A stretch of 64,000 nt of DNA from Oscarella lobularis (GCF_947507565.1 NC_089188.1:2232001-2296000); one strand, 5' to 3'; positions 38,409 through 49,807 are shown, numbered from the stretch's first letter. Program-made: numbers and translations. The notes: a model not told the origin generated them from the sequence alone.

Positions 38409-38942
38409 TTAATTCAAATCTTCTTCTTCGTCTTCGTCCTGAAGATGTTGAAGCGTGATTTCTTTTGAAGTCATTTTCGTCGGACTTCGATTGGGCGCTT
38501 TTTTCTTCTTCGCTTTGGTCCCCGGCCTTTCATTCGCTTCAGTACAGCGATCAGCCGCCTTTCGAAACGTGATTTTACTCGCGTCCTCCTTCGATTCGTC
38601 CTCTCCAGGCGCCGCCGTCGATTTCCTTTTTCGCTCGCGCAATTCGGCTAAAAAATCGAAGGCAGCTCGACTGTTCTGCGCGTCGCTGCAAACGTTCACG
38701 TCATCGAGGCTGTACTTGGTCCACTTATCGGGATGCAGGACGTGATCGGGCGCCGGTTTCGCTCTCTTCGCGGCCTCCCGTCGTCGTTGAGGACGAGACG
38801 AAGGCGGAGGCATGACAATCGCGTCCGCTTCGCTTTCGTTCGTCTTCGCCGTTGGAGCCGGAATCGAATTGAAAACGGCTGCAGCTCGCGCACGAAAATC
38901 GCTCTCCGTTCCCGAAAGAGCGAACGTTTTGCTGCCAGACAT
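38409..38942 (-). CDS. TSSC4: TSSC4, U5 snRNP assembly factor
   Basis: Intronless, 177 aa, starting MSGSKTFALSGTESDFRARA. The core PDHVLHPDKWTKYSLDDV matches human TSSC4 (PDYVAHPERWTKYSLEDV). The rest is basic or acidic and low complexity, as in the family, and the protein ends EDEEEDLN. TSSC4 is a chaperone-like factor in U5 and U4/U6.U5 snRNP assembly. It is shorter than the human protein (about 330 aa). The MDN1 start codon lies only about 35 bases beyond its stop on the same strand, and the Erlin stop is 97 bases upstream of its start. Confidence 0.85.
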   Translation of the reverse strand: MSGSKTFALSGTESDFRARAAAVFNSIPAPTAKTNESEADAIVMPPPSSRPQRRREAAKRAKPAPDHVLHPDKWTKYSLDDVNVCSDAQNSRAAFDFLAELRERKRKSTAAPGEDESKEDASKITFRKAADRCTEANERPGTKAKKKKAPNRSPTKMTSKEITLQHLQDEDEEEDLN

Positions 38943-39039
38943 TTTAGTAGAGTCACATCGCGTGCTTTAGTCATATAGTGAGCCCAACAAGAACATATGT
39001 GACCTACCCCCATTTAGTATGTGTAGGAAGCAGAAGTTT

Positions 39040-40029
39040 TTAAGTCTCGTTTTCCTGCGCTACAGCGGCTGTTTTTGCCCCCGTTGCCCCCGCCAACGGC
39101 GAAGTGCTATCACTAAAAAATTTGGGTATACTAGGCCCGAAATAAATTTTCACATTCGAAGCCAGAGCCTCGTAGCGCTTCATCTCCAAGAATTGCGAAG
39201 TCAGCTGAAGCGAGTTCGCTTCGGCGCGCTTTTTCGCCGAGTAAAACTCCGCATCCGCTTTGGCGATTTCCTTCGCGAGGAACGTTTCGTCTTCGATTTG
39301 CGACATGCGTTTCTGACTCTCTTTCTCCGTAATTTTTTGCTGATACTGAATCTTGGAAACCTCGGCGACCGTTTCCGCTTCGATGACGATTCGCTTTCGC
39401 TGCGTTTCCGCCTCTTTTTCGACGACTTTCTGCGTCTGTTGTGTAATCAAAAGACGAGTTTTTTCCACTTCCATTTTCTCGTAATTCACGCGAATTCCGT
39501 CCGGAATCTTCGGCTTCGTGACGCGCACCGCCTGTATGTGCAAACCGGGCGCCATCGAATGCAAATCGCTTTCCAAAGCCGATTTCAAATTTTCGTCGAT
39601 TTTGTCAAATAAATCGATGTAGACTTCTTGGACGGTATGGGCGCTGCAGAACTGATTCAATTCGTGATGGACTTTGTTGAATATGAGCGTTTTATCGTAG
39701 TCGACCGTGTATCTTCGCACGACGTCGTGCACCGAATCAACGTTCAAGATATTGACCACTTCGATGCGATCGAAGTAGAGAAGAACGCCGCTGCTCGTGC
39801 CGCAGGGCACGTTTTTGACCTCGTCCGTTTGGAGGGTGATTTGCACGGGACGCATCGACGTGACGACGGGAATCATGAGGTGGAAACCGGGATGGCTGAT
39901 CGTTTGGAGTAGGGCGCCGCCGCGAAAATAGACGCCCACGTGTCCTTCTTCGATTTTGTGGACGGAGATTGAGACGAGAGCCGAGCCGATTGCGACGAGG
40001 AGAAAGGCAGCGAAGATTGCGTTCGCCAT
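39040..40029 (-). CDS. ERLIN: Erlin (ER lipid-raft SPFH/prohibitin-domain protein)
   Basis: Intronless, 329 aa. The N-terminal signal-anchor [20 protein letters not shown] is followed by [17 protein letters not shown]. The SPFH domain contains [40 protein letters not shown] and [20 protein letters not shown], all very close to human ERLIN1/2. A coiled coil follows ([20 protein letters not shown]). Erlins form ring complexes in the ER membrane that recruit RNF170 to activated IP3 receptors for degradation and restrain SREBP. Length is close to human (about 340-346 aa). The C-terminal tail is short and divergent. It is divergent from the GPCR gene. Confidence 0.96.
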   Translation of the reverse strand: MANAIFAAFLLVAIGSALVSISVHKIEEGHVGVYFRGGALLQTISHPGFHLMIPVVTSMRPVQITLQTDEVKNVPCGTSSGVLLYFDRIEVVNILNVDSVHDVVRRYTVDYDKTLIFNKVHHELNQFCSAHTVQEVYIDLFDKIDENLKSALESDLHSMAPGLHIQAVRVTKPKIPDGIRVNYEKMEVEKTRLLITQQTQKVVEKEAETQRKRIVIEAETVAEVSKIQYQQKITEKESQKRMSQIEDETFLAKEIAKADAEFYSAKKRAEANSLQLTSQFLEMKRYEALASNVKIYFGPSIPKFFSDSTSPLAGATGAKTAAVAQENET

Positions 40030-40343
40030 GATGCGTGTTCGAACGATCCGGGACCGCGATGGGGAGGTCCGGGGGTCGTAAATGATTAATTAATAAATTG
40101 AACTCGCTCTGATGACCTAAAAAATAAATTCAGTTTGCATTTTAATCTAAACGGTATCTAATTACATTAATTTGACCGCTATACGTACGTGCGTCCGCAT
40201 ATTTGTCTAGCGGGACGACCGCGCCGCCGCCCACGTGGGAGTACAAACAACGCCCAGTTATCAACAACTGGGGCCGCAGAGAGAGAGAGCAGCTACAAGA
40301 CGACGGCGGTGGCGGCGGAACACAATCATCATCAACACATTGA
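40030..40343. promoter_or_regulatory. Divergent intergenic region (Erlin / GPCR)
   Basis: 314 bases between divergent starts. It contains a short (GA)n stretch near 40277 and CACGTGG near 40230, a possible E-box. No gene seen. Confidence 0.4.
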
Positions 40344-42033
40344 ATGATGACTTCTGTTCCATGCAACGGCACTAACGGCACCGATCCCGAATTCTTACGA
40401 GGAGCGACTCTTCTCGTCGTCTCAGTCTTAGCCGTTCCAGTCGACCTGCTCATCGTCGTCGCAATTCCGACGTTGAATAAATGGACGACGAGCGACACGC
40501 TCGTCATGGGCCTCACAATTGCCGATCTCGCCACTTGCGTGACAGCCGTTCCAATGACCGTTTACGCCTACTTTGCCGGCCACTGCTTCGCCGAAAATTC
40601 GGCGGGCTGCTACGCGTCGGCATTCTTCATAACATTGCCGCGTTTTGCGGCGATGTTTATCGTGACGGCAATTGCTATTGATCGTTACGTGGCAATGAAA
40701 CGACCGTTTTGGCATCGATCGGCCGTCGCACTGCAACCGAGCGTCATGAAACGAGTCGTTTTCTGCTTGTGGCTGCTTGCCGCAGTGCTCGCCGCCCTGC
40801 CGTTTATCGGCGCAAAACAGGTTCGCTTCTATTCGCACCAATATTATTGCTTCTATGAAATGGACGGCTGGTGAGCGTACTCTATACTAAATACGACGTA
40901 GTTGTACGTCAATGATATCCTCTCACAGGTACAATATTCTGATTGCGGCATTCGGTTACGGTCAACTCGTTATCGTACTCGTCTGCTTTATATTTGTACT
41001 CAAACGCATTAACTCGATTGTAGAGAATCGACGCACGTTGACGCGACCCAATTTGACTCTACGTCAAGATTCAATCAATCGAGCGCTCGAAATCGTTACC
41101 AATCCTAATCAATCAGAATCGGCACTGCCGCGACGAGTTCCGCCCAAAGATCGGCGACTTAAACGAAAGAGAAGTTTGGGGGTTCGAAGTACGGGAACGA
41201 CCAATGAGACGGATATGTTTCACATCGAACGACAATTTGCAAAAATGTTTGCCATTCTCGTTCTTTTATTCTACGTCTGTTGGCTTCCCATCGTGGTAAA
41301 GAAGATCAATCCTTTTTATAAAGGGTTGACCCATATCTATTGATTTTTTTAGGTGATTTGCACAATTAACCAAAACAGACACGAGCAAAACGAATCGTTG
41401 CTCATTTGGGGCCTGCGTTTTGCCGTTGCCAATTGTGCTATCAATCCCATTATTTATACACTCATGCGACCGCAGTACCGTCAAGTATTCAAGGTACTAC
41501 TCCGACGCATGTTTTGCGGTAGAAAACCAGACAGAAGAGAACTAGGTACGTATTCGCTTTTCGACTTTTTTGGGGGTCTCAGAGTAAGGGTTTTAAACGC
41601 AGAACTTATACGGAGTGGGTCGGTTCTGGCTAAACCACGCGCTGGAAGCCTAGCGTCGTCTCTACAAAGTACTGGACTACAGGCTTCTCTGCGGAGTTTA
41701 CCGGCATCTGTTCGAGCTTTAACGGCGATGACTACGACTAATCAAGCAGCCCTTCCCCGTCATACCTCTCTCAGTTCGATCGTCGAGGAGGACTTCCCAA
41801 GTAGGGAATCGGCTCGGTGCAAGAGACTGTCAAAGGATTCGACTTTGGTTGGAGCGTGGCGTGAGAATATCGAAATTGCTGAGGAGGCGATTCGAAATTC
41901 TATTATTCTTCCGTCGCCATCCGAGTGCGATTCAGTCGTCTCCATCAGTATTGATAATGATATTAGTATCGCTGAGCCGCCTGAAATTTCGCGAGGTACC
42001 GAATCAACCGATTCGGTTCTCGGAAATAAATGA
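40344..42033 (+). CDS. Rhodopsin-class (class A) G-protein-coupled receptor
   Basis: Exons 40344-40870, 40929-41295 and 41353-42033. A further in-frame intron at 41546-41602 (GTACGT...CGCAG, 57 bases) is likely. The N-terminus has glycosylation sites (NGTNGT). Class A hallmarks are present: TM2 LTIADLATC, TM3 end AIAIDRYVAM (DRY), TM6 FYVCWLPIVV (CWxP) and TM7 NCAINPIIY (NPxxY). Conserved cysteines lie at the top of TM3 (GCYASAF) and in ECL2 (YYCFYEM). The third intracellular loop is long and basic (PPKDRRLKRKRSLG). The C-tail is Ser/Thr-rich, a plausible kinase/arrestin target. The ligand cannot be inferred. The gene converges on MFS transporter 1, about 200 bases apart. Confidence 0.9.
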
Positions 42034-42233
42034 AAGTGCACACTTTAGTAATATTTCTTTAGAGAAGCATATATTAATTAGAAAGAAGGCTTGCCTAGAA
42101 ACAGGAACAAAGCTGCGTTTGCGTAGATGATTGATGTACAAAACGATGTCTAAAATTAAAATATAATCTTCCGGGGGAAAAAAGCAAAAGCGCAGTCAGC
42201 AGTTCAATGACAATTGCTACTTACAATCCACGA

Positions 42234-44090
42234 TTATTTTTCCTTGAAAAAGAAGCCGATTATGACCGCTGCAAAAAATGAATAATCAATGTTCATATGA
42301 CCGCTTTGCCCTCTTACCGATGTAGACGAGTCCAGCTGATAAGAACCAGAGATGACTGTAGCTCAGTTTTATTGTTGATATGAAAGCCGGTACGAATGCA
42401 CCAAGTATCTAACCGGAGAAGTCAGTGCTCCTAGGAAAAAGACATCAGAAAAAAAACGCTACGTACTTGAGACGTGAAGATTAATCCATAGTTTGACGAA
42501 AAATGAGTCTGTCCAAATGACCTATTGATACATTAGAATTGAAGTCACGTCAATTTTTAAAAAAATCATATTATACCATACCGAACTGTAGCAGCTGGAA
42601 ATAGCGCGTAAACGCCTCCAATGCAGGAAAACAGGAGACAAACCCACGCGGTGAAGACGGGCTTGCCTCCGAGTGTCGTGAGGTCAAACGTCAGAAGGAG
42701 TGCCGCGAAAATTGACGCCATTGCCAGCACAGCAGTCTAGCACATCAAATTACGAGAAATCTATAAAATTATTTAGTTACTCGAAATGAAAATCGATCGG
42801 CCATTCCTCCCCAAAATAATCTCCCAGCTGCATTAAACGGCGACGATACGGAACCGACTATCGCCATAAAATGATCGTCGTTGATAACAGTCAATCCGTA
42901 GGACTTGAATAGAGCTCCGACAAACGTGACTGCCTGGCCGAGAGAAAAGAACATAATCCATAACATGTAGAATCGTTTGTCTTTGAATAGTTGAGATGGT
43001 TTAGAAGAGACAGGAGCCGCGGGATCTGCATCTAGAAGATGTTGACCGTTTTCTTTGCGGTTGACTTCAGTTTCATTAGAAGTGACAGCATCCTCGTCGC
43101 GCTTCTCAGTTTTCCTCTGCAAAATAAATGATGATTTGCTACTACTGTATAAAAAATTCTTTACACTGGCAAGAAAGAATGACCCAATGAGCTGAATACT
43201 AAAATAGGTGCCTCCTAAGATAAGAAAGCACGTTTTGACTCGATGAAGAAGACCAACATTTCCAAAATATCTAAAATACAATATTGCTTGTAATTTCAGA
43301 GGATACACGTGTGCATACTTCTCGTCTGAATTTTTTGGATCCGGAACCGTTGGATTGAGCCCTTTAGGATTGATAAAGTGAGTCTGAACTTGATCGAATA
43401 TAGCTGCTCCGGCTCCAAAGCCAGCGACAACAAAGCCAGCAACTAGTCCCTTTTTCTTGGGCCACCACTAGACCCAAAATTAGACAAAAAAGAGGAGAAG
43501 GAAAAGCAGTACCGTCATAGCAGCTGCCATGGGTATGGGATACGCAATTCCTACCCCAAGCCCGTTTAATAGTCCGTAAGTGAAAAGAATAAGCCAAAAA
43601 TTGCTAATGGCGAAATAGGAAAGAGCGACGCCAGAACTAAAATATCATTAGAGACACTACTATCGTTTTAGATGATTGCTTGCCTCATGATAAAACCGCC
43701 TAGGAGTACAGTAAGCCTGGGACCGATTTTCTTCTCTATTTGACCTCCAAAATACATTGCTGCGCCTTGTCCGGCGCCAGTCAGTGCACTGACCCAAATC
43801 AACGTCTAAAAACGTCCGTCAGGCTGAGTAGCGTTATCCTACTGATAGAGAGTGCTACCTGGGACGTGACGTCGGTCTTGCTGCTGTATTTTCTCAGGTA
43901 GGACACCATGTAGGGACTCATGTTGCCTAAGAGAGTTTCTATATACTTTCTGGTCATTTTTGGTGCCGGATCGTCGCTCCTTGCCGAATGTATAGAAAGT
44001 TCCTAGTGTTATGTGAATGCAAATTCCTGCCACGACGACAACGACGCCCGCGAGGCGGCTGTTCGGACTGTACGAAGGGCAACCCATCAT
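42234..44090 (-). CDS. MFS transporter 1 (monocarboxylate/oxalate-formate antiporter-like)
   Basis: The start ATG at 44090 (MMGCPSYSPNSRLAGVVVV) and the stop at 42234-42236 (IIGFFFKEK*) bound about 10-11 small exons. Twelve hydrophobic segments are readable. Motifs include GTFYTFGNMSPYMVSYLRKY, ALTGAGQGAAMYFGGQIEKK, KKIGPRLTVLLGGF, GIAYPIPMAAAMTWWPKKKG, KDKRFYMLWIMFFSLGQAVT and SSPFNAAGRLFWGGMADRFS. A charged loop separates the two halves. The layout fits the OFA/MCT-like branch of the major facilitator superfamily; the substrate is unknown. It is a tandem paralogue of the gene at 46294-48111. Reading frame continues upstream through a fragment of another copy's last TM (annotated separately), so a longer N-terminus is possible. 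Confidence 0.88.
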
Positions 44091-44218
44091 GCACAGCAAA
44101 TCACGTGATAAAAAGTAGATGAGCAAAACAGCTGCAAAAATTATCGTTTTCTTATGTGTTAAAAATTGATTTTGGCTTACCTAAGAATGTCAAGCCGGCT
44201 GAGGAGAACCACAGTACG
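44052..44218. repeat. Junction direct repeat 3A (MFS1 5' end + MFS C-terminal exons)
   Basis: Matches 46219-46410 with small indels. This copy includes the working MFS1 start region plus leftover exons encoding VLWFSSAGLTFL|AVLLIYFL, which are the C-terminal TM of MFS2. Together the two copies bracket the plus-strand AT-hook gene. Confidence 0.88.
44137..44217 (-). pseudogene. Leftover C-terminal exons of an MFS transporter
   Basis: The minus strand reads VLWFSSAGLTFL, then a short intron and AVLLIYFL, identical in layout to the end of MFS2 (46294-46410). It is detached from any upstream exons and lies just before the MFS1 start. Confidence 0.75.
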
Positions 44219-44455
44219 ATTTTTTTAGATAGTAGCCACTTTCCATTTTTAGCCTTATTGAAAGTAGAGCGTCTGATCAGGCAGTTTCTATACAACATAA
44301 CTTATTAAGTACAGTGTAGCATTACAGTACTGTACATGCCCAAAAAGTAGCCTATGCCACGGTCACGTGCAAGGGTCAGGTGACCTGACTACCCACGTCG
44401 GAACTCGTCGGAACACGTGGATAGAGGGCGTGGCACGTACGAGGAATATCGCAAA

Positions 44456-46194
44456 ATGGCAAGCGGAAGACTGAAGGCGCCAGAGAACAAGGTACGGCGA
44501 TTGTTGTAGGAGTCATAGAGGGACCCGTTAAGGTATAGGACTCACAGACATTTCCTCCGCATCTAGCTATAGCGCGTATCGCTAGTTTAACGTAACTAGA
44601 GCATTTCTCTCCGGTGTTTTTGTACAGGACGGCGTAGAGTTTTCATGTTTATGTATCATTTGCAGTTGGGGTCCCTTTCGAAAGTCACCTTCTGACTACT
44701 ATACGGGACATTCGTTCCGTTGTACATCCGTTGTACATATCCTCGCGCGCTTTTACCCGTGAGAGCGAGTTGAGATAAACAGCTAGTACATGCACACTAG
44801 GAGGCCCTTGCAAGCTATAATCAGAGCTAATCGATTCTCTCAAGATTTTAGACGAATGTCTGCAAACCATCGAAGACGCCCTAGAGAAGGCAACAATAAC
44901 TAGAGGGGGCTCCGCAGCAGTGTCAGAACAATTGGGAAAGGACAAAAGATTTATGGAGAGATTGACCAGCAGCGTCAAGCAATGGCGAACGGAAATTACA
45001 AAGGTGATAATTATCTAGTATATAATAATAATTGAGTTAAGTAACATTTATGAAAAGTAGAGGCATACACGATCTAATAAAGTATTTAAATTATGTGTAA
45101 TTTGTATATTATATATGATAATTTTTTACATTATTTGATTTTACATCACTAATTATCTAGTATCTCTTTTTCAACCATCATGCGAGCTTCATTTCCGAGT
45201 GTGTTCTGTTTAGTTCTGTCAGCTGGAACAATATTCTTTCGACGCCTCGGCCGACGATGCAATCGAAGAATGGCGGCGGATCTTAGAGGAGGTAAAGTCG
45301 ATCAAGAGCAAATGGGATTGCGAATCCGCCAAAAAGGCACGAGCTCTCGTCAACGATACCGACCCAAATGAAGGTAAGAAGAGACTTATATGAAGAGCTT
45401 TAATTATTTGATACTTACAAGTGGAATTTTAGACCTAGAAGATGCAGTCTACCTCCTCGACGCGATTTTCGAACACCGTCTCCTGAAGTTGAGGAGAGGT
45501 TCCCTCTCGCATCTGCTATCAATCTCAATGCAACCGGACCAAATGATCGAAATGATCGAAAACCTTTATTACTACGGTCGCCTACATGCGAGAATAAGAA
45601 TTCGCTCATACCCGATGCACAACATCCTTCTCTTTGCAACGAGAAAGCTGAACGAGGTAGGAATGTGTAACTTGATAAACATAAGTTAGAAAATTGATAC
45701 ATTGTGTTATAGATTTGCGATTCTATTGAGGCCAGATCGGGAAACTCCTGCGATGTCGTTCGGAAGACGTGGCATACATTTTTTAAATTTATGAATTTGG
45801 ATCCAACCGCCCAGTTAGTGCAACTCTACGTCACTCACTAAGTTTACTAAACATTGTTATAGACGAAAAGGAAAGGGCCGACCGCGTCGAGCTAGTAAAG
45901 GAAGAGGCCAACCGCGTCGAGCCTCTCGGAAGAGCCTCTCTTTGCGAGCCGCTCAACTGTTAGTGCAACTCTACGTCGCTCACTATAAGTTAATTTACTA
46001 AACATTGTTATAGAGCCGGAGGAAAAGGAAAAGGCCGACCGCGTCGAGTCAAAATCGAACCCGTCTCTATAGAAGTCGACGTGTCGAAGCAGGAGCGCGA
46101 AGATTCGCCTCCGAAAAGCGTCACTCGTTCGGCGTATGCGAAGATTGAAGAGCAGACGGGCCGATCGTCGTCTAAAAAAACGTCCAACGTCTAA
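44456..46194 (+). CDS. AT-hook nuclear protein with a helical TFIIS-N/IBD-like region (tentative)
   Basis: Exons 44456-44491, 44845-45003, 45223-45373, 45433-45656, 45713-45813, 45863-45958 and 46014-46194 join in frame to give 315 aa (MASGRLKAPENK|ILDECLQTIEDALEK...). Residues about 15-110 are charged helices. Residues about 120-215 (LEDAVYLLDAIFEHRLLKLR ... MIEMIENLYYYGRLHARIRI) form a helical bundle reminiscent of the TFIIS N-terminal/LEDGF-IBD fold. This placement is weak. The C-terminus carries three AT-hook-like motifs (GKGRPRRA, GRGQPRRA, GKGRPRRV), so DNA binding in the nucleus is likely. The last two introns are near-identical copies, showing exon duplication. The gene sits inside an insert bracketed by direct repeats. 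Confidence 0.7.
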
Positions 46195-46218
46195 CGTCTG
46201 ACGTCAATAGATTTACAC

Positions 46219-46410
46219 GAGGCAGCTGTTCGGACTGCCAACCCATTATGCATGTATGTACGTACCCTCATGTACAGCAAATCGAAAAGAAAATTATATT
46301 TTCAAAAAGTAGATGAGCAAAACAGCTGCAAAAATCATCGTTTTATTATGTGTTAAAATTGACTTTGCTTACCTAAGAATGTCAAGCCGGCTGAGGAGAA
46401 CCACAGTACG
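46219..46410. repeat. Junction direct repeat 3B
   Basis: Second copy of 44052-44218. Here the MFS2 C-terminal exons are functional, while the MFS1 start portion is degenerate (MGW...LPRV* on the minus strand). Confidence 0.88.
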
Positions 46411-48111
46411 TTGTAGGTCACATTTAGTAGAGACAGCGAAGCTGAGAGACAAGCACCAAACATCTATAGAACGTCATGCACATGCAAACTCGTCTAAATA
46501 GCTGTAGCAGACACTTACTTGAGACGAAAAAAGCAAACCATAGTTAGACGAGAAATGAGTTTGCCCAAACGCTCTTTATGTACATAATTAAAATTTTTAG
46601 AGCGAAAGGTTTGTTATACCTCGCAGTTAGAGCCGGAAACAAGCAAAAAATGCCTCCAAAACACGAGAAAAGAAGGCAGACCCATATAGCAAAGACAGGC
46701 TTGCCTCCCAGCATCGATACATTGAATGATAAAATCAAAGCAGTAAATATTGCGCACATAGAAAGCAAGACCACCTACGAGAGACAACCAAGCGTAAAAA
46801 TAATACAATTTTATTCTATTTTTTATAAATTTACTCGTAAAGAAAATTTGTCTGACAGAAACCCCCAGAAAATTCTTCCCAGTGCGTTGAACGGAGACGA
46901 AATAGATCCAACTAACGCCATAAAATGATCGTCGTTGATAAACGTCAATCCATACGCTTTGAATAGACTTGATATGAAAGTCACTGCCTGTCCGAGACAG
47001 AAGAATGCCGTCCATAGCATGTAGAAACGTTTATCTCTTAAAAGTTGAGCCGGCGTCAAGGACCCATCTCCATCGGATTCTGACTGAATTAAAGGTTCGC
47101 CTTCATTTTGAATATTTGTTGAGACGTCTTTTCTCTGTTTAGAAATTTAAAAAATTTTAAATTCTAAAACAAGGTTACTTACTTTAATGAGAAAAATTGA
47201 TCCAATGACTAGCATAGCAAAGTACGTGCCTCCCAGCACGAGAAAACTTGTTTTGACGCGGTGAAGAAGATCCGCGTCACCAAAATACCTAAATAAATAT
47301 TTCTAAAAGAGAAACAATGTAGAAGCGTTTCTACTTCTGATCAGGATTGTCTGGATCTGGAATAGACGGATTTTGCTTGTGGGGATTTATATATTGGGTC
47401 TGGACTTGATCAAATAGAATAGCTGAAGCTCCGCTTCCAGCTACAACGAAACCAGTGACTAGACCCTCTCTATTTGGCCACCACTAGGCAAAAAGAATCG
47501 TTTGAGAACTTTATGACAGTTACGTTAATTTGATGACGTACACTCATAGCACATGCCATGGGAATGGAATAGGTTACGCCCATGCCAAAGCCAAATAGGA
47601 GCCCATATGTTAGCATGACTAACCAATAGGAGACAATAGTAAAATAAGTGAGAGCAACACCGGCACTAGAAAAGAAAGATTTTACACGGAAACAGGTGCA
47701 ATTTTACTCTGCACTTGCCCCAGAAGAAGGCCACCAAGTAGAACTGTAAGTCTTGGTCCTAATTTTTTGTCTATTTGACCTCCAACGTACACTGCAACAC
47801 TGAGTCCAATTTCGAGCAGAGCATAGACCCAAACCAGTTTCTAATTATAATAAATTAAATATTGTCTTATTAAAATTTGACGAGATTCTTTCTTGTGGTG
47901 TGATATCGCTCGGGTGACCGTATTTTCGCAGATAAGATACGATGTACGGACTCATGTTGCCTGTAAATGGGCAAAATGAGAAACTGCAAGTCCGGAACGG
48001 TTTCTCACCGAACGTATAGTACGTTCCGTCGACGAGGTGCACCAAAAATCCGGAGAGAATGACGAGAACGCCGAGGAATCGTCGGCGGCGACTCAATGCG
48101 TCTGTGTTCAT
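46294..48111 (-). CDS. MFS transporter 2 (tandem paralogue)
   Basis: The start ATG at 48111 (MNTDALSRRRRFLGVLVILS) and the stop at 46294-46296 (LLIYFLKI*) bound about 10 small exons. It parallels MFS1 segment by segment: GTYYTFGNMSPYIVSYLRKY, VYVGGQIDKKLGPRLTVLLG, GVTYSIPMACAMSWWPNREG, RDKRFYMLWTAFFCLGQAVT and SISSPFNALGRIFWGFLSDK. Twelve membrane segments; plasma or organelle membrane; substrate unknown. It is head-to-head with the p53-family gene. Before the insert at 44219-46218 arose, its stop would have lain only a short distance from the MFS1 start. Confidence 0.88.
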
Positions 48112-48344
48112 GTCTACCCCACGTGCGTCCCGCGTGACGCGTGATTAGAATACTCGAGCTCATGTAGAAACCCCCCGGCGCCCCAAACTACAGTTTGTTT
48201 TAAAAAAATGGCACTGTCAGCGTCAACAAACGCTACAGCTTGCAAACTCTCGGCAAATTAGTAACGCGCGTATTCTCGCACGTGAGATAACGTAATGGAA
48301 ACCCCCGTGGGAAGTCCCGCATGCACTAGCACCTTGAGGAGACA
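48112..48344. promoter_or_regulatory. Bidirectional promoter region (MFS2 / p53-family gene)
   Basis: About 230 bases between divergent starts, with CACGTG-like and CGCGTG motifs (48120-48145, 48275-48285). An alternative ATG at 48295 opens a frame through the first p53 intron. Confidence 0.45.
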
Positions 48345-49807
48345 ATGGACGTCCCAGACGATCTCTCCAGCGAACCGACAGCTATCGAAATCGTGCAAAA
48401 CCATCCGTAAGCAAGCTCCAACGTATTTCTACAAATCGCTAGTAGCTCACCTACGCAGAGAAGGAATCACAGATTTGTTCGGATCGTTTCCCCTCGATTT
48501 TGGAGGGCCCGATTCTTTTCCAGAGTGTGCAGTCGCGCCGGAGGACCCGCAGATAGAAGAAAACTCCGCGAGCGGCGGAAGCAGTTCGATTTCTGCTTCT
48601 TCCACAACTCGTTTCGTCTTTTCGGAAGAAGTAGCCGAAAAGTTTCTTCCTATACATTGTAAATAAAAATAGTCTCGTTTCAGACGTCTCTTCCAAAATC
48701 TCGTCGCCCACACGTACGAAATTTTCAAAATAATTAGTCAATATTCCCCTAATATTGCTTTTGATAGTATTCTCAGCAATTGAATACGGTTTTTGTAAAG
48801 GAAGAGCAGGACTGTGCGTTCACTATAGCACTAGGGAACAATGGTATATAATCTCCCCAAGACCAACGCGTTTTTGACTCTTACTCCTCCCTTTCTTTAG
48901 TTGAGACTCCCGCTAGTGTCATTGTTTGTGCAGTCTATGTGTCAGATGACGATTGTCATAATCAAGTTGCGCGATGCAAGGCGCACTTCCATTCAGACGG
49001 TCTCTAAGATTAGATCAAATCAATATATATTTTCATTAATTAATGAAGGTTATGATGATATATCCAGTGGACGATACCACTTCTTCTTGAGCCGCGATTC
49101 CAGTGTCATATACTATCAAGAGAAAAATCGACTTTATATCAACGTTCCTTACTCGTCTGGAAACGAGACTGAAAGTACTGAAAGGATATGAAGTCCGTTG
49201 GGTCTTTTTAGGTGTCTTCTCTTTACATTGCAGATGGTAAAACGTTTACTTTTCAGTTTATGTGTCGTCAGACTTGCTGTACGCCTTTGAAGCAGCGTCC
49301 AATTAAACTTGTGTTCCTTTTAGCAGGGCCAAGGTCAGAGATGTGATCATGTCAAATGTATTTATTTATTGATTTTTATTGGTAGTGGTAATTTTATCAG
49401 TGAATTGTCCGTTGGATTAAAAGTCTCGTCGTGCCCTTTTCGAGACAAAGGAATAGCAGAGGAGAAGCTGCAACATAGTAGCGAAACGTCATCAAAAAAA
49501 CGAAAGAAATCTTCATCAGGCAGCACAGCTAGACTAACGGGAGATTTTTCGGTGTCGTCAATGTCTGTAAGAACGATTTTTTTCCCTAAAGTTTTTTGTC
49601 TCTAAATTTTTGTCTAAGGTTGTGGGACAGGCAACGAGAGAAAAGCTTGAAGATTATCGTTTCTGTGCTGAATTGGCTGAGTTTGTGAAACAGCGTTATC
49701 CGTGTATTATTGACGAGTTTAAGCAGTTCAGAATGTAAGAGTTGGGTTATTCTAATGAATTGTTATTTGACGTTTTTATCAGGCAGGTGACTTCAGAAAC
49801 GGATTAA
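48345..49807 (+). CDS. TP53-like: p53/p63/p73-family transcription factor
   Basis: Nine exons join in frame to 315 aa: 48345-48406, 48459-48630, 48777-48843, 48901-48999, 49049-49174, 49234-49333, 49386-49566, 49619-49734 and 49783-49807. The N-terminus (MDVPDDLSSEPTAIEIVQNH) is acidic, like a transactivation domain. The DNA-binding domain (about 75-215) aligns with human p53: QLNTVFVKEEQDCAFTIAL, the Zn ligands in ARCKAH and MCRQTC, RPIKLVFLL, PSGNFISELSVGLKVSSC and CPFRD. Two DNA-contact positions differ: R248 is Q and R273 is K; R175, R249 and R280 equivalents are kept. A basic NLS (SSKKRKKSSSG) follows. The C-terminal helical region (EDYRFCAELAEFVKQRYPCI) does not clearly match the usual tetramerisation motif, and no SAM domain is seen. 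The exon 2 donor choice is the least certain junction. Confidence 0.88.

Noticed and set aside
39019-39612. 197-codon plus-strand ORF opposite Erlin
   Set aside because: Shadow of the conserved Erlin reading frame on the other strand.
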